Of a stretch of DNA of 64,000 nt, positions 1 to 12,424 are shown in pieces. The DNA comes from Rhodocollybia butyracea (Eukaryota > Basidiomycota > Agaricomycetes > Agaricales > Omphalotaceae), in the NCBI GenBank assembly GCA_015501585.1, contig JADNRY010000006.1, positions 62,001 through 126,000 on the forward strand, given 5' to 3'. Numbering within the stretch: position 1 is the stretch's first letter; every line of letters begins with the position of its first letter. The position numbers were made by a program, and so were the translations under genes. The notes under the pieces are model-generated. The model ran no database searches, was not told where the DNA came from, and saw nothing but the letters and a program-made list of their open reading frames with translations.

Positions 1-1400
1 TGTGCCTGGTTGTAATCTATCTGCATTGCCTACTGGTAATCTACTGTACCATTTCAGGCAGTTCATAAGTCATGGGTCACAAGGGACCCAGATTGTCTGA
101 AAGGTCACACCTGTTCACAGATATTTGAGGGACCTTACAAAAAAAAAATTGAGTTGCCAGTGCTACATGTACAAAAGAATTTTCTAGCACCTGCGGCGCA
201 CTACAAAGTTTCATAGTGGTCACACCTACAATTGGCTATCTGTAGACCATCCATAGCCTTGGTGTAACTTATCTGTTGCCTATTTGTTACCTCCAAGTGG
301 CCTATCTGTAGACCATCCATAGCCTATTTGTACCCCTGGTGTTGCCCACTTGTAATCTATCTGCAGCCTATCTATAGTCTAATCATTGCCTTGGTATTGC
401 CTGGGGGTAATCAATAGGCTGTAGTCTATCTGTAACATATTTGTAGCCTCAGAGTAGCCTATCTGTAGAGCATCCATAGCATATTTGTAGCCTATCTGTA
501 CCCTTCATGTAGCCTATTTATACCCTACTCATAGCCTTGCCTATCTATAGTCTATTTGTAGCCTTGGTGTCACCTGTCTGTTGCATATTTGAAGCCTTGG
601 AGTAGCCTATCTGAAACCTATCCATAGATTATGTGTAGCCCTGGTGTTGCCTACTTGGAATCTATCTGCCAGAGCCTGTCTATAGCCTATTTGTAGCTTT
701 GGTGTTGCCTCCTTGTAATCTATCTGTAGTCTATCTGCAGCCTATTTGTAGCCTTAGAGTAGCCTATCTGTAGACCTTCCATAAACTATTTGTACCCTTG
801 GTGTTGCCTCCTTGTAATCTATCTGTAGCCTATCTATAGTCTATTTGTAGCCTTGGTGTAACCTATTTATTGCTTATTTGTGGCCTTGGAGTAGCTTTCC
901 TGTAGCCCATCCATGGCACACTTCAATGTACCCCTGGTCTTGCCTACTTGTAATCTATCTGTAGCCCATCTATAGCCTATTTGTAGCCTTGGTGATGCCT
1001 ACTTGTAACCTATCTGTAGCCTATCTATAGTTTATTTATAGCCTTGGTGTCACCTATCTGTTGCATATTTGTTGCCTTTGAGTAGCCTATCTGTCACCCA
1101 TCCATAGCTTATGTGTAGCCCTGGTGTTGCCTACTTGTAATCTATCTGTAGCCTATCTGTAGCCTACCTATCTGTAGCCTCAGAGTAGCCTATCTGTATC
1201 CCTTCCATGGCCTATGATCTGTACCCCTGATGTTGCCTACTTGTACTCTATTTGTAGCCTATCTGTACCCTTCATGTAGCCTATCAATACCCTACTCATA
1301 GCCTTAGTGTTGCCTATAGGCTGTAGCCTATTTGTAGCCTCAGCATTGCCTCTCTGTGCCCTTTGTGTAGCCTATCCATAGACTATCTGTACCCTCTTTG
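1..1400. repeat. Degenerate GTAGCC-type minisatellite
   Basis: The whole stretch is built from variants of short words such as GTAGCCTATCTGTAGCC, TTGTAGCCTTGGTGTTGCC and TACTTGTAATCTATCTG, repeated dozens of times with many substitutions and with a loose higher-order order. It has no believable ORF and continues off the left edge of the window. It sits just outside the broken 5' LTR of element A, so it may be the body of another repeat-rich element inserted into that LTR; this is inference. Confidence 0.8.
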
Positions 1401-2872
1401 TAGTCTTGACTATATTTTACTTCAACATAATATTCTTGTTTCACTTCAATCTTATAACCATCCTATTTCTATTTATCTTCTCAAACTTTTCACATTCATT
1501 TCCCATTTTCTATACATGCTCTTTCTTATTATTTTGATATGCCTTTAAATATTCTCCATGATATATCCCTCTTGTTTCCATAAGTCTTACTTCTCCAATA
1601 TTAGACCCCAGGTGAACAATCTTGACATCATTAGCTATTCAAACTTCTCATAACATCCACATTTGCTCTTTGTATGTTTTCTGTCTGTTCATTCAAATGT
1701 CATGAAATAATGATCAATACACCTGAAAGTGCAGTTGGCATAATCCATCAAAATCATCTTGATGCCTTTGTGCTGCCCTATACCATAGCTTAACATAACT
1801 CTTTCACTATTTCTAGTGTTTGAGCTGCATGTTTTTTCAATAATGGTGCATCTTCATTCCAAACAGATAAGAAACTTATAGGCACCAAATAGGTACAATA
1901 GTTCATACATTTATTCACTGTATGTCAGTAGTCATGACATTCATATTATGCTAATGACATACCTCATACTTTCTATATATCTTTACTAAAACCTGCAACA
2001 TCTACAATGGATAAACAGGGACATTCACTTTTCATATACTCATTATAGTTTTATTATTCATAGCATAACTTACATAAACCAGCATTCCGTAGTATCAGCA
2101 TTGCATTACTGAAGATTCATAAAATTATGTGAAACATTATTTATCTTTAGTGTAATTCCAGCATATATTCTCCATGTTCTGCAATTAATAATGAAGATGT
2201 GTTTGCATGATTATGGCTCATTATAGGTAAAAAAGTGGAGTATAACTTGAGCAAAATTATAGCATATATATACCATTACTTTTTTGCATGTTGCTTATAT
2301 ATATTACAAGCAATGAATGACATATAGGAGCTAGATATCTACATTTGCTAAACATATATATCTCACAATTATGGCACATTATATGTAAAAAATCAAAAAT
2401 CTACTTCTCATAAGTTCAGCAAAATTTATAGCAGACATTTTACATAACTTTTCCATACATCTTACAATTAATAGAAAACATATATGCATTATTTATATAT
2501 GTTTGCTCAGCATACATATTTCATAATTCTTGCTCCTTATAAAGAAGAAACCAAAAAGCGGCTTCTCATAAGTTCAGCAAAATTATAGCAGATGTTTTGA
2601 ATAATGTTTCTGTATGTCTTTTGTATGTAGCACCAGGAATGAGGGATATATAAGCATTATATATTGACTGGAAGCACTATGTTTCCACCATATGTTCAGG
2701 ATGACTTTTGCCCCTTATACATATTTAATTGTAAATCTATATGTCTCAGCTTTAACATGATTTTACAATGTTTTCAATGAAAGCATTAGAAAATATGTGA
2801 ATCCCACTTGGTGAGATTTTCACATTTGTTCAACATATATCATGGCAAATCACGTGAACCTGCATCCAGTGT
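1401..2872. other. AT-rich gene-free stretch with diverged ~150-bp repeats
   Basis: Strongly AT-rich DNA with no supported gene. Phrases such as CATAAGTTCAGCAAAATTATAGCAGA recur in degenerate form near 2240, 2410 and 2550, followed each time by similar text, which suggests an old tandem repeat of roughly 150 bp. The right edge is abrupt: at 2873 the sequence switches to LTR A sequence. Confidence 0.5.
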
Positions 2873-3001
2873 CATTTCGATTACTATAACTAGTTGAATT
2901 ACATAAAATACTGTAGTTCTTCTACACTACGAGTACACAATCGCATAGCCTTTGTTGTGCTCTTTTGTGTGAACGTAAGACTCTTGCCTAAGGGCATTAT
3001 A
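2873..3001 (+). repeat. Truncated 5' LTR of element A
   Basis: Nearly collinear with 33560-33687, ending in CTAAGGGCATTATA. It is immediately followed by CTTTTTTGAGCA, which occupies the primer-binding-site position. The first half of the LTR (equivalent to 33433-33559) is missing, so the left end was cut off or split by the repeat DNA at 1-2872. Confidence 0.75.
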
Positions 3002-3157
3002 CTTTTTTGAGCATCAAAAATCTTTATTAAAAGATTGTGTGCACAAAACTACGAGAAGTAATAACTACTCGACTAGATATATAAAATAATCTAAAAATTA
3101 TCACCACTCTTACTCCGCATCAAAAGTGCCAAGCAAAATCAACAAAAGTTCAATCAC

Positions 3158-4532
3158 ATGGACCAAAACAGGAACTCAGAGAAGTCCCAACGAGATGTGA
3201 GCAATCGCCACTCACAACATGGTGATGCCACATCACCAATAAATTCACACAACGGTAGTCATAGTTCATGACTACCACTGTATGCAGGACAAAGTCCTGA
3301 AATTGAGCTGTCTAATGACAGGCAGAATGTAAGTGATGTCAAAGACATCCGTGAGCATGTGTCGAATACGACGCACAATAAACTATCTGAGTCTAATGAG
3401 TCTCAGGGAGCCTTTAGCAATAAAGGCTTCTCAGACATGCATGACCTCAAGGAGGCCATGCAAGAACTATCGCAGTTCTATGGGCAAGGTGCGCAAGCAC
3501 TAAACCGTATAGTTACCGCAGTAGAACATTGGTCCAGACCGTTACCAGATACTGGTAACCTTACGAGCATAGCAATGCCCATAGCCCGACTGCCAGCAGT
3601 AATGCCAGCGGTATTACAGGCGGCCATACCACCTGACAATGAACAAACAAGCCGTTGGGAAGGCATAAAGCCTACCACACATCCGTTCCATCAAACGATG
3701 GGACTATACAAACCACCAGGTGCCCAAGATTGGAGACCTAAAGAGTCTTTTAAGCCAACACATAATGTGTGGCATATGGATTCATTCAATCTGATAGACC
3801 CACCTGAAGGTGAAGGTCTATTTGACAACCTTGAAACCAAGGTTGTAGAAGAAGGTGATCGCCAAAGCGATCCCTATAATAACTTTGGTGACTTTGTAAC
3901 GCTTAGGAAGAATCAAACTTCCCAAATGAACAATACGCCAAATAAAGGAGTTCATGCAAATGAAATCCCAGTCATCGACATATCAGACTCGACAATGGGT
4001 AAATCAAATGAACCCCAGACACTTTGTTACTCTCCAGTAATAAGGCATAACATCTTCACAGGAAGACTGTCTCCAGCCCCAAGAGGACCAAGATTGTTAC
4101 CTACTCCGCCTACAATTAGTAGATGGAAGATTGACCCAATCCAATGGACGGAGTCAACAATAGTGGGACCATTGAGAAATGAGTCCCTTATCAAAGCTCA
4201 CATTGCAAAGCATTTATTCAAGAATTGAATGAACATTATTGTAAAAACCAACCATTGGTTGATGTTCGTATTCCTACACAAGGAATACAAATGAAAACAA
4301 TAGCACCATCAGCACCGATAATGGTATGCATGGCGCAAACACAGAAAACAATGCAAGTCGTTCGTCAACAAAACATGCAAGGACCTGGTCTGAGCACAAT
4401 GGTACTACATACAGTAGTACCACCCGCACAACAACAGTTACCTCCAGTAATTCTTACACAGCAAGTACAAACAGTACCCGCTAAACTGAAGGCTCCTGTA
4501 AAGAAAAAGCCAATTACTACGGTGATCCCACC
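3158..4532 (+). pseudogene. gag-like ORF of element A, first segment
   Basis: A frame opening at ATG 3158 contains an in-frame TGA at 3269-3271, then stays open to 4228, where a frame change is needed to continue into the 4225-4532 frame. The residues are hydrophilic and rich in N, S, P and Q, as in the N-terminal part of long basidiomycete gag proteins; no catalytic motif is present. At 4532 the reading is cut by solo LTR B1 and resumes in the same frame at 11450. It is a decayed structural protein of the retroelement. The assignment rests on position after an LTR and on the downstream segment with gag-like sequence. Confidence 0.65.
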
Positions 4533-5061
4533 TGTAAGGATCTAGGCGGAATCCTTCGAGCGTGGGTTACAAACCTGGAAACCAAAGTGCAGATACGCTC
4601 TGTACTACCGTCGTTCAGCCGAACTGGGAAAGTTGGTTTGAGATGTGAAAGGATGTGAGTGTAGAACGGTTCCAAATTGCCTATGGGATGTAAGACTCGT
4701 GTCGGGATTGTCCAAGGGACTAATGTAAGGACGGCAGGTCCGTACAGGTGATAGAATGAACTCGGCGAGTAAGCCTAAGAGTAGATGAGTTTCCAACTCA
4801 AAGGGTAGGACCCACTAAGTGCAAGCGGCTTTGATAGCGATATTAGCAGAAGCGGAAGGTCAAGCGGTAGCTGACCTGATGCAGCGCAAACAGAGCGGAA
4901 CCAAATAGATGATAGTAGATTGCAGAGGTTGTGAAAACGATGGAGTGAAGAAACAGAGTTAAAGAAACAGATAAAGCGAGAAACCGGAACACACAAGAGC
5001 ACACGAGTCAAGGGGTTAAGCAATATTTCCAATCTACTGTACTTGACATGGTATGGAACTA

Positions 5062-5068
5062 TATAAAG
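5062..5068 (+). promoter_or_regulatory. TATA box of LTR B
   Basis: TATAAAG followed by GGTACTCGAGG, the expected core promoter position of a retroelement LTR. The equivalent site in solo LTR B2 (about 15666) has changed to TATTTAAAG, so that copy has lost a consensus box. Confidence 0.5.
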
Positions 5069-5609
5069 GGTACTCGAGGACCGGAGTAGCGATAGGTAAT
5101 AATCTGAGAGTAGAAAAGACAAGAATAGCCAAAAGAAGTACAAGGGATGAAAGACAACAATGAACATAAGCGGAAGCGGCAGGATGATCATAAACATCAG
5201 GAAAATACCCCCTTTACTCAAGGAGAGTTGAGCCAACCTGGATGACCCTTCAGCCAGCCTGAGGGCTGTATGGCCCCCAATGGTCATTGGGGGCTATACA
5301 GCACTCAATGCAAGGTTGATCTATTTCAATCCACTGAAGCCAACTTCAAACCAACTTCAAACCAGCTTCAAGCCAACTTCAAGCCAACTTGGGTAACTTG
5401 AGCAACTTCAAGGCAACTCAAGTCAGTCTCAAGTCAGCCTGAACTCAGCTAGAGTAGTCCCAAGTCAATCTCAAGCCACCTGTGAGTAGGCAATATATTA
5501 CTTCAAGAACATTCAAGTCACAACAACTAAGTGTTCAAATGATGTAATTTGTATACAAACAAAGTACAAAATAAATGATAATAACATAAGATAATAGCAA
5601 AGTTTAGCG

Positions 5610-6795
5610 TGAGTACAGCAATAGTAAGGGGGTACCTAGGGAATCTAAACGAGCCCTATAACAAAGAAATGGAATGAAAAACTGAGGGGAATATGGCAAA
5701 AACAGGAAAAAACCACCTAAATGAGACTGACCAGGGTGAGATGACCAAGATGGAAAGTGACCAAGAAGTGAGTGGAGGAGCATGGAGAGGGTCCTAAGTG
5801 AATGTGAATGGGCCCTACCTCGGAAAAATTGAGTGAAAATTGAAGGAGTTATGGCAAAAACATTGAAAATCACCTATATGACGAGAGAGAGATGGAAAAA
5901 GTTGGGAATTGCTCTAGCGTGAGTACAGCGACAGTGAGGGGGTACCTAGGGGATTTAAACGAGCCCTGGACGAAAGAAATTGAATGAGAACTGAGGGAAA
6001 TATGGCAAAAACAGCGAAAATCACCTAAGTGAGACTGACCAGGGGGAGATGACCAAGATGAAAGGTGATCAAGAAGTGAGTAGAGGAGCATGGAGAGGGT
6101 CCTAAGCGAATGTGAACGGGCCCTACCTCGGAAAAATTGAGTGAAAATTGAAGAAGTTATGGCAAAAACATTGAAAATCACCTATATGACGAGAGAGAGA
6201 TAGAAAAAGTTGGGAATTGCTCTAGCGTGAGTAAGGCGATAGTGAGGGGGTACCTAGGGGATTTAAACGAGCCCTGGACGAAAGAAATTGAATGAGAACT
6301 GAGGGAAATATGGCAAAAAACAGCGAAAACCACCTAAATGAGACTGACCAGGGTGAGATGACCAAGATGGAAAGTGACCAAGAAGTGAGTAGAGGAGCAT
6401 GGAGAGGGTCCTAAGCGAATGTGAACGGGCCCTACCTCGGAAAAATTGAGTGAAAATTGAAGAAGTTATGGCAAAAACATTGAAAATCACCTATATGACG
6501 AGAGAGAGATGGAAAAAGTTGGGAATTGCTCTGGCGTGAGTAGGGCGATAGTGAGGGGTACCTAGGGGATCTAAACGAGCCCTGGACGAAAGAAATTGAA
6601 TAAGAACTGATGGAACTATGGCAAAAACAGCGAAAATCACCTAAGTGAGACTGACCTGGGGACAGTAACCACGATGGGGAGCTATTCAAACAATATTGAA
6701 GCGGTGGGGAGAGGGTCCCTAGGGGATCTAAACGAGCTCTACATCGAAGAAATTGAGTGAAAACTGAAGGAGATATGACAAGAACACCAAAACTC
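5610..6795 (-). repeat. Left arm: about four ~308-bp tandem units
   Basis: The phrase GTGAGGGGGTACCTAGGG (with variants) recurs near 5625, 5935, 6244 and 6550, spacing 307-310 bp. Each unit also repeats GAGACTGACCAGGG and GAAAAATTGAGTGAAAATTG. The short ORFs inside are by-products of the repeat: the period is not a multiple of three. Confidence 0.88.
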
Positions 6796-7299
6796 ACCTA
6801 AGTGGGACAGACAGTATGGGGAGTTGCTGAGACAAGATTAAAGAGGCAGAGAGGAACAGTAAGAAGGAGTAAAAATGCAACGCTCTATCATGACCAGTTC
6901 CAAAGAACCTCGAGAAAGGTGGCAGCTGCCTGTAACTGTGCTATCTTAACCATGTCCAAGCTCGGCCTCTCGAGAAAGACAGTTACAGTGAGAAAATAAA
7001 CAAAACAAATGGGTAATAAAGAAAGACTAATGGTGGATGGATTTGTTGGCAACACAGCAGGGAATCCCAGAGATGATGGTGGAGGAGCGAGAACATGCAA
7101 GTTGAATGATTTGTCATAAGTTAACACATGACCATCATACTTAGGCATTTTTTTTGTCTTCTTATTATATCTCCTGCAGTTTTCATGCAATTTCTTCAAA
7201 GTAGGGCTCACTCACATTGCCTGAAGACATTCTCTATGCTGCTTTGATCTCATATGATCAGTTCCCCATGTTGTTCAGCACTCCTCAGTTCATTCTCAC

Positions 7300-8870
7300 T
7301 TAAGTGATTTTCGCTGTTTTTGCCATATTTCCATCAGTTTCCATTCGATTTCTTTCGTCCAGGGCTCGTTTAGATCCCCTAGGTACCCCCTCACTATCGC
7401 CTTACTCACGCTAGAGCAATTCCCAACTTTTTCCATCTCTCTCTCGTCATATAGGTGATTTTCAATGTTTTTTGCCATAACTTCTTCAATTTTCACTCAA
7501 TTTTTCCGAGGTAGGGCCCGTTCACATTCGCTTAGGACCCTCTCCATGCTCCTCTACTCACTTCTTGATCACCTTTCATCTTGGTCATCTCCCCCTGGTC
7601 AGTCTCACTTAGGTGATTTTCGCTGTTTTTGCCATATTTCCCTCAGTTCTCATTCAATTTCTTTCGTCCAGGGCTCGTTTAGATCCCCTAGGTACCCCCT
7701 CACTGTCGCTGTACTCACGCTAGAGCAATTCCCAACTTTTTCCATCTCTCTCTCGTCATATAGGTGATTTTCAATGTTTTTGCCATAACTTCTTCAATTC
7801 TCACTCAATTTTTCCGAGGTAGGGCCCGTTCACATTCGCTTAGGACCCTCTCCATGCTCCTCCACTCACTTCTTGGTCACTTTCCATCTTGGTCATCTCC
7901 CCCTGGTCAGTCTCACTTAGGTGATTTTCGCTGTTTTTGCCATATTTCCCTCAGTTCTCATTCAATTTCTTTCGTCCAGGGCTCGTTTAGATCCCCTAGG
8001 TACCCCCTCACTGTCGCTGTACTCACGCTAGAGCAATTCCCAACTTTTTCCATCTCTCTCTCGTCATATAGGTGATTTTCAATGTTTTTGCCATAACTCC
8101 TTCAATTCTCACTCAATTTTTCCGAGGTAGGGCCCGTTCACATTCGCTTAGGACCCTCTCCATGCTCCTCTACTCACTTCTTGATCACCTTTCATCTTGG
8201 TCATCTCCCCCTGGTCAGTCTCACTTAGGTGATTTTCGCTGTTTTTGCCATATTTCCCTCAGTTCTCATTCAATTTCTTTCGTCCAGGGCTCGTTTAGAT
8301 CCCCTAGGTACCCCCTCACTGTCGCTGTACTCACGCTAGAGCAATTCCCAACTTTTTCCATCTCTCTCTCGTCATATAGGTGATTTTCAATGTTTTTGCC
8401 ATAACTCCTTCAATTTTCACTCAATTTTTCCGAGGTAGGGCCCGTTCACATTCGCTTAGGACCCTCTCCATGCTCCTCTACTCACTTCTTGGTCACCTTC
8501 CATCTTGGTCATCAGTCTCACTTAGGTGATTTTCGCTGTTTTTGCCATAATTCCATCAGTTCTTATTCGATTTCTTTCGTCCAGGGCTCGTTTAGATCCC
8601 CTAGGTACCCCCTCACTATCGCCTTACTCACGCTAGAGCAATTCCCAACTTTTTCTATCACTCTCTCATCATATAGGTGATTTTCAATGTTTTTGCCATA
8701 ACTCATTCAATTTTCATTCAATTTTTCCGAGGTAGGGCCCATTCACATTCGCTTAGGACCCTCTCTATGCTCCTCTACTCACTTCCTGGTCACTTTCCAT
8801 CTGGGTCATCTACCCCTGGTCAGTCTCACTTAGGTGATTCTTGATGTTTTTGCCATCTCTCCCTTGGTTT
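7300..8870 (+). repeat. Right arm: about five ~308-bp tandem units, inverted
   Basis: Reverse complement of the left-arm unit: CCCTAGGTACCCCCTCAC recurs near 7377, 7687, 7995, 8303 and 8599. Units here are closer to each other than to the outermost, decayed one (8700-8880), as expected if the array is homogenised from within. Confidence 0.88.
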
Positions 8871-9540
8871 TCTCTCATTTTAAATGTAGGGCACATTCAC
8901 AGTCTCTAGGGAGCCTCTCTATGTTCCTTTATTCACTTCCTGTCTTTGCACTTTCCTACCCTGGTCCCATCCCACACTACCCCCAGTTGTATAGAATTTG
9001 TCTAGATACCTAATGACCTCTGTCTACACAATTGATCTTTTTTAAACCTAAACCTCATTCAAGTTCAACTTAAATAGCAACTTTGGGCATTACTACTCTA
9101 CAGTTGAACTCAGTACATGCCTTATACCAGGTTAAGTTCAAGTTGACTTCAGTTAATCTCAAGTTAACCTCAAGTTGACAAATCTACTGAGGTTGACCCT
9201 GGTTGATCTCAAGCTAACAAATCTACTCAAGTTGACCCAGGTTAGCCTCAAGTTGGCAAATCTACTCAAGTTGGCCCAGGTCAACCTCAAGTTGACAAAT
9301 ATACTCAAGTTGGCCCATGTCAACCTCAAGTTGACAAATATACTCAGGTTGGCCTCAAGTTGGCAAATATACTGAAGTTGGCCTCAAGTTGGCTCAAGTT
9401 GGCTTGAGTCTATTAGCCTTTTCCTGATGAAGCATATGTATGATTGTAAGAATGATGGAGAATGGATCGACAGGATCATAGAAAGTGTACAGTGAAGGAA
9501 AAAGTAAAACGGAAGCAAAGTGGAAGTGTATCGGAACCGG

Positions 9541-11367
9541 TATTTGGGTATTTACATGTAGGTATGCGAAAGGTGCTATAAAACAACCTAACAAAAACAC
9601 TACCGCACCTAACCAGACTATCGATATGTAAGGGAGCGGAGGATGGGTTGTCAGAGATTCCCCGAGGGAAAGTCTTGTAATATCGGATGTACACACGCGA
9701 CTGCTCCAGGTTCAAGACTGTAGCGCTAACGTGGGTAACTAAGCTTAGACAACTCTTAGAACTAAGTCAAGAGAAGCCTAGTTGGGGTGTACGAGTGTAT
9801 GAGGGAACCAGGTGTGTATGTCCAAATCAATTAACCAAAACCAAAACCAATACAACGAAACTAAGATTCTCCTAGGCAAACTCTGGCTCTAGCTAGAATA
9901 GTAATCTTGAGGTTTGTCAACAACCCTAGGCAAACTCTGGCACTAGCTGCTGTGACGCCGTAAAGTCCTCGACCAAACTCTGGGCCAAGCTACAATATTG
10001 TGAGTGAACTTAATCACTAGGAACTTGTACCACAATCTTAGTGGCTCATCTAACTTTGTGAAGAAGTCAACTAAGGAACCCTCACTCTGGAGCTGAATAA
10101 TCCCTTACTAGAAGCTGTCCCCTCTAAGGAAGCAACTAGATTTGAGTTGATCTGGACTCTACACACTTAAATTCGATCAAGATATAAATGGGCTTTGCGA
10201 AGCGTGTGAAGTTTATTACTTTCTTAAGATAACCAAGTCAGGAGGCGTCACGCTACTGATCCCGTGGGGACGTTCTATGGAGCACTGGTCTTAGCAGTCA
10301 AGTCGAGGGCAAGAAACTTGTCTTATTGAATAAATATATCTGGCTTATATACTGAGTAGAGAGAGTTTAATACGAAAAATAGATGAAACAGATATGGAGA
10401 CGGAAAGAGAGTGGAACAGAGGAATCTGGCTCGGAAAGGAAACTCCAGCCTATATATGGTACACACAATAAAGAAATAGTCCATTCTTGGGTATATATCA
10501 GAGGTAAAATATGATTTTGTGAGGATTAACATAGTTTTAGAGTGTTTTGATCCAAGTGAGGTTTCTCCGATTATTCCACAATTCTCCGGGGTCAGGAGTA
10601 CCTTTATGCTTCATGATCACTCACCGCCCGGTTTCCCTTGGGTGAGTTTCATTCTATTCCTCGGATAGTTCTGTCCATCCTGAGTGTGATTAACATTCTC
10701 TCGAGAAGGCCGGTTATCTAGCTTTCCAACGACACCACTTATGATAATCTCAAGCAACTGCACTGAGTATGTACAAGTGATTCCCAATAGTCGGCTTTAA
10801 CAGATAAGACCTTCTGTGTATGATTTCTAAGATCAAATGTTTTGATTTGCCAAGGCTATCCTGGCGCGTAGCTTTCCGTAGGACCGCTAAGCATGTTTCT
10901 ACCATCCTCACGGTTGCGACTGGTGCCACGAATAGATCTCTACGGTTTCCTCGGGATCGTTCTGGTCCATTGTTAGGGACTGTAAAGTCCACATCTTAAC
11001 ATAGCTCATTGGGGGTCTTAGTGCGAGGGATGCCTTCCCTCATAATTCCTTCCCTCGAGTAACGCGTTGGCTTAGTACTTATCCCGCTTCAAGATGTCCT
11101 GTAGTTTAGAGAGTCTACACTCTTGGGTATAACTAGATTGACGATCTAGCGTTACATCTCTGGGCAGCCCAGGTATCCTCGCTAGCTTGGCTCTAGGCTA
11201 TGCTTGTGGGCATACCTTCACGGCTCGCTGAGTATTATTGTTAAGTTCTTTGCCTCGGCAACAGCTATCACGCTCAGGCTCCGTATAACTCTCTTATTGC
11301 ATTGTATAACACGTACAAAGTGTCAAAATGTACGGTTACACACCTTAGGCCAATTTTAGGCCTAATA
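9541..11367 (-). mobile_element. Solo LTR of family C, reversed, inside LTR B1
   Basis: Plus-strand ends are TATTTGGG and CCTAATA, the reverse of the family C LTR (TATTAGGCC to CCAAATA). A CCGG duplication flanks it (9537-9540 and 11368-11371), and the empty site is present in LTR B2 (ACCGGAAATGC near 15905). Length 1827 bp, similar to LTR C1. A TATATAAG box and an AATAAGA-like 3' signal occur in the usual LTR order when read on the minus strand. No internal region follows. Confidence 0.85.
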
Positions 11368-11449
11368 CCGGAAATGCAGCGGAAGCGGGTTATGTAATGG
11401 TAAGCAGGAAACGTCGGCAGTCTGTATATGCCTAGGGCATGACACCACC

Positions 11450-12424
11450 AGTAATAATACAACAAGCAGTACCACAAACAGTAGTACTACCAACACTGCC
11501 AGCTACGATAGTACAGGCATTGCCAATAGTAGTACCGACAACAGTACCACTGATAAATGAAGTACAGAATAATACTGCACTGACGGCAATAAGATCACCT
11601 AGTATGCCGCTCCCAAACGGGATAGCGAGTGATTGGGAAAGTTGCGTAGCAATTCAGAGACAACATAACTATAGTCTCAGAACATCCGGTATGATACCAG
11701 ATGCATTCCCTGACCAGATGGTAGGATTCAATGATGACGGCATCCCCGTCGACAAGCTGACTACTCCACGAGAAGTTTGGGATCAGGAGTATTACAATAC
11801 TTCCTCACAGAATGCTCAATTGTTGCAACCCTATAAGGGTGGCAGAGTTAGGTATGCCTCCGGCACACCTGGAGATCCTGACAATAACTCCGATAGCTCT
11901 GACTGTAGCAATAGAGACAAGAAGCGTAAAGGTACGCCTTGGTCTGATGAATCATCAGACAATAACGACAAGGAGTCCGATTCTGACTCCTCATCTAATG
12001 ATTCCTGGGTGAATTATATAATTCAACCACAGGCAAATCTTAGTAAATCACAACAGCGTAAGCTGCAACAAAAACTTGCAGCTAAACTGCGAGAGAAAAC
12101 AGGGGATGACGAACATTGTGCCTGATGGAAACACCAGGTACACAGAGTGTATTGACATATGGTATGTCATGCGGTGGGGAAACCTGTCACAACTACAGAT
12201 GGAGCTAAGAATATCAAGCTCCCAACACCTGAGGCATACAATGGTACACCAGACATAGAGATTTTCAAGAGATGGTTAGCCATCCTTCTCAGATGGATGG
12301 CTGTAAATTGCTATTGTGGTAAAGACCACGATAAAACATGGCTCCAGGTATTGGGATTATTCCTCAAGGACAAAGCCCTTGATTGGTACAACAACAAAGT
12401 CGATGGACCTCATAGGATCACAAT
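11450..12424 (+). pseudogene. gag-like ORF of element A, second segment
   Basis: Continues the frame cut at 4532. It runs through a Q/P/V-rich stretch, then a polar, acidic D/S-rich stretch, to a TGA at 12123-12125. From 12159 the same phase carries a sequence resembling the core of retrotransposon gag (LPTPEAYNGTP, FKRWLAILLRWM, DKTWLQVLGLFLKDKALDWY). That is the segment giving the family assignment. The frame is then cut by the TIR element at 12425 and continues at 14425 and 15988. Stops and small shifts show it is dead. Confidence 0.7.

Larger units (their letters stand above)
5195..9429. mobile_element. 4.2-kb foldback element with tandem-repeat arms
   Basis: Bounded by inverted ends CATCAGGAAAA and TTTTCCTGATG and flanked by a 2-bp AA duplication; the empty site is seen in solo LTR B2 (CATAAAGCAT near 15797). 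Moving inward come a short-period minisatellite (about 5300-5480, mirrored at 9060-9418), then head-to-tail ~308-bp units on the left (about 5610-6795) and the same units in reverse orientation on the right (about 7300-8870), around a unique core of about 500 bp. The whole element is therefore a long inverted repeat made of tandem repeats, the architecture of Drosophila FB-type foldback transposons. No transposase ORF is visible. Confidence 0.85.
4533..11444 (+). mobile_element. Solo LTR B1 (itself split by two later insertions)
   Basis: Starts TGTAAGGATCTAGGCGG and ends CCTAGGGCATGACA, with a perfect 5-bp target duplication CCACC at 4528-4532 and 11445-11449. Without its two passengers (5195-9429 and 9541-11367) it is about 845 bp and collinear with solo LTR B2. 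It carries a TATAAAG box at 5062-5068. It lies in the gag frame of element A. No internal region is present, so it is a solo LTR left by LTR-LTR recombination. Confidence 0.88.

Noticed and set aside
1..1400. CRISPR-like array
   Set aside because: The repeats are degenerate, contiguous and without uniform spacers; this is a eukaryotic minisatellite.
5604..8680. Series of ~100-aa ORFs with near-identical protein (MIFNVFAITSS and so on)
   Set aside because: They are the 308-bp repeat read in whichever phase is open. The period is not a multiple of three, and both orientations give similar ORFs; no sign of selection on protein.
9394..9875. Short ORFs on both strands, recurring near 17877, 22923 and 29349
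   Set aside because: They are pieces of LTR C, repeated wherever that LTR occurs; not genes.
10750..10992. Recurring ORF MDFTVPNNGPE and relatives (also 16499, 21316, 27054)
   Set aside because: Lies inside every LTR C copy, but the frame is not conserved among copies (stops and shifts differ), so it is probably LTR sequence rather than a protein.
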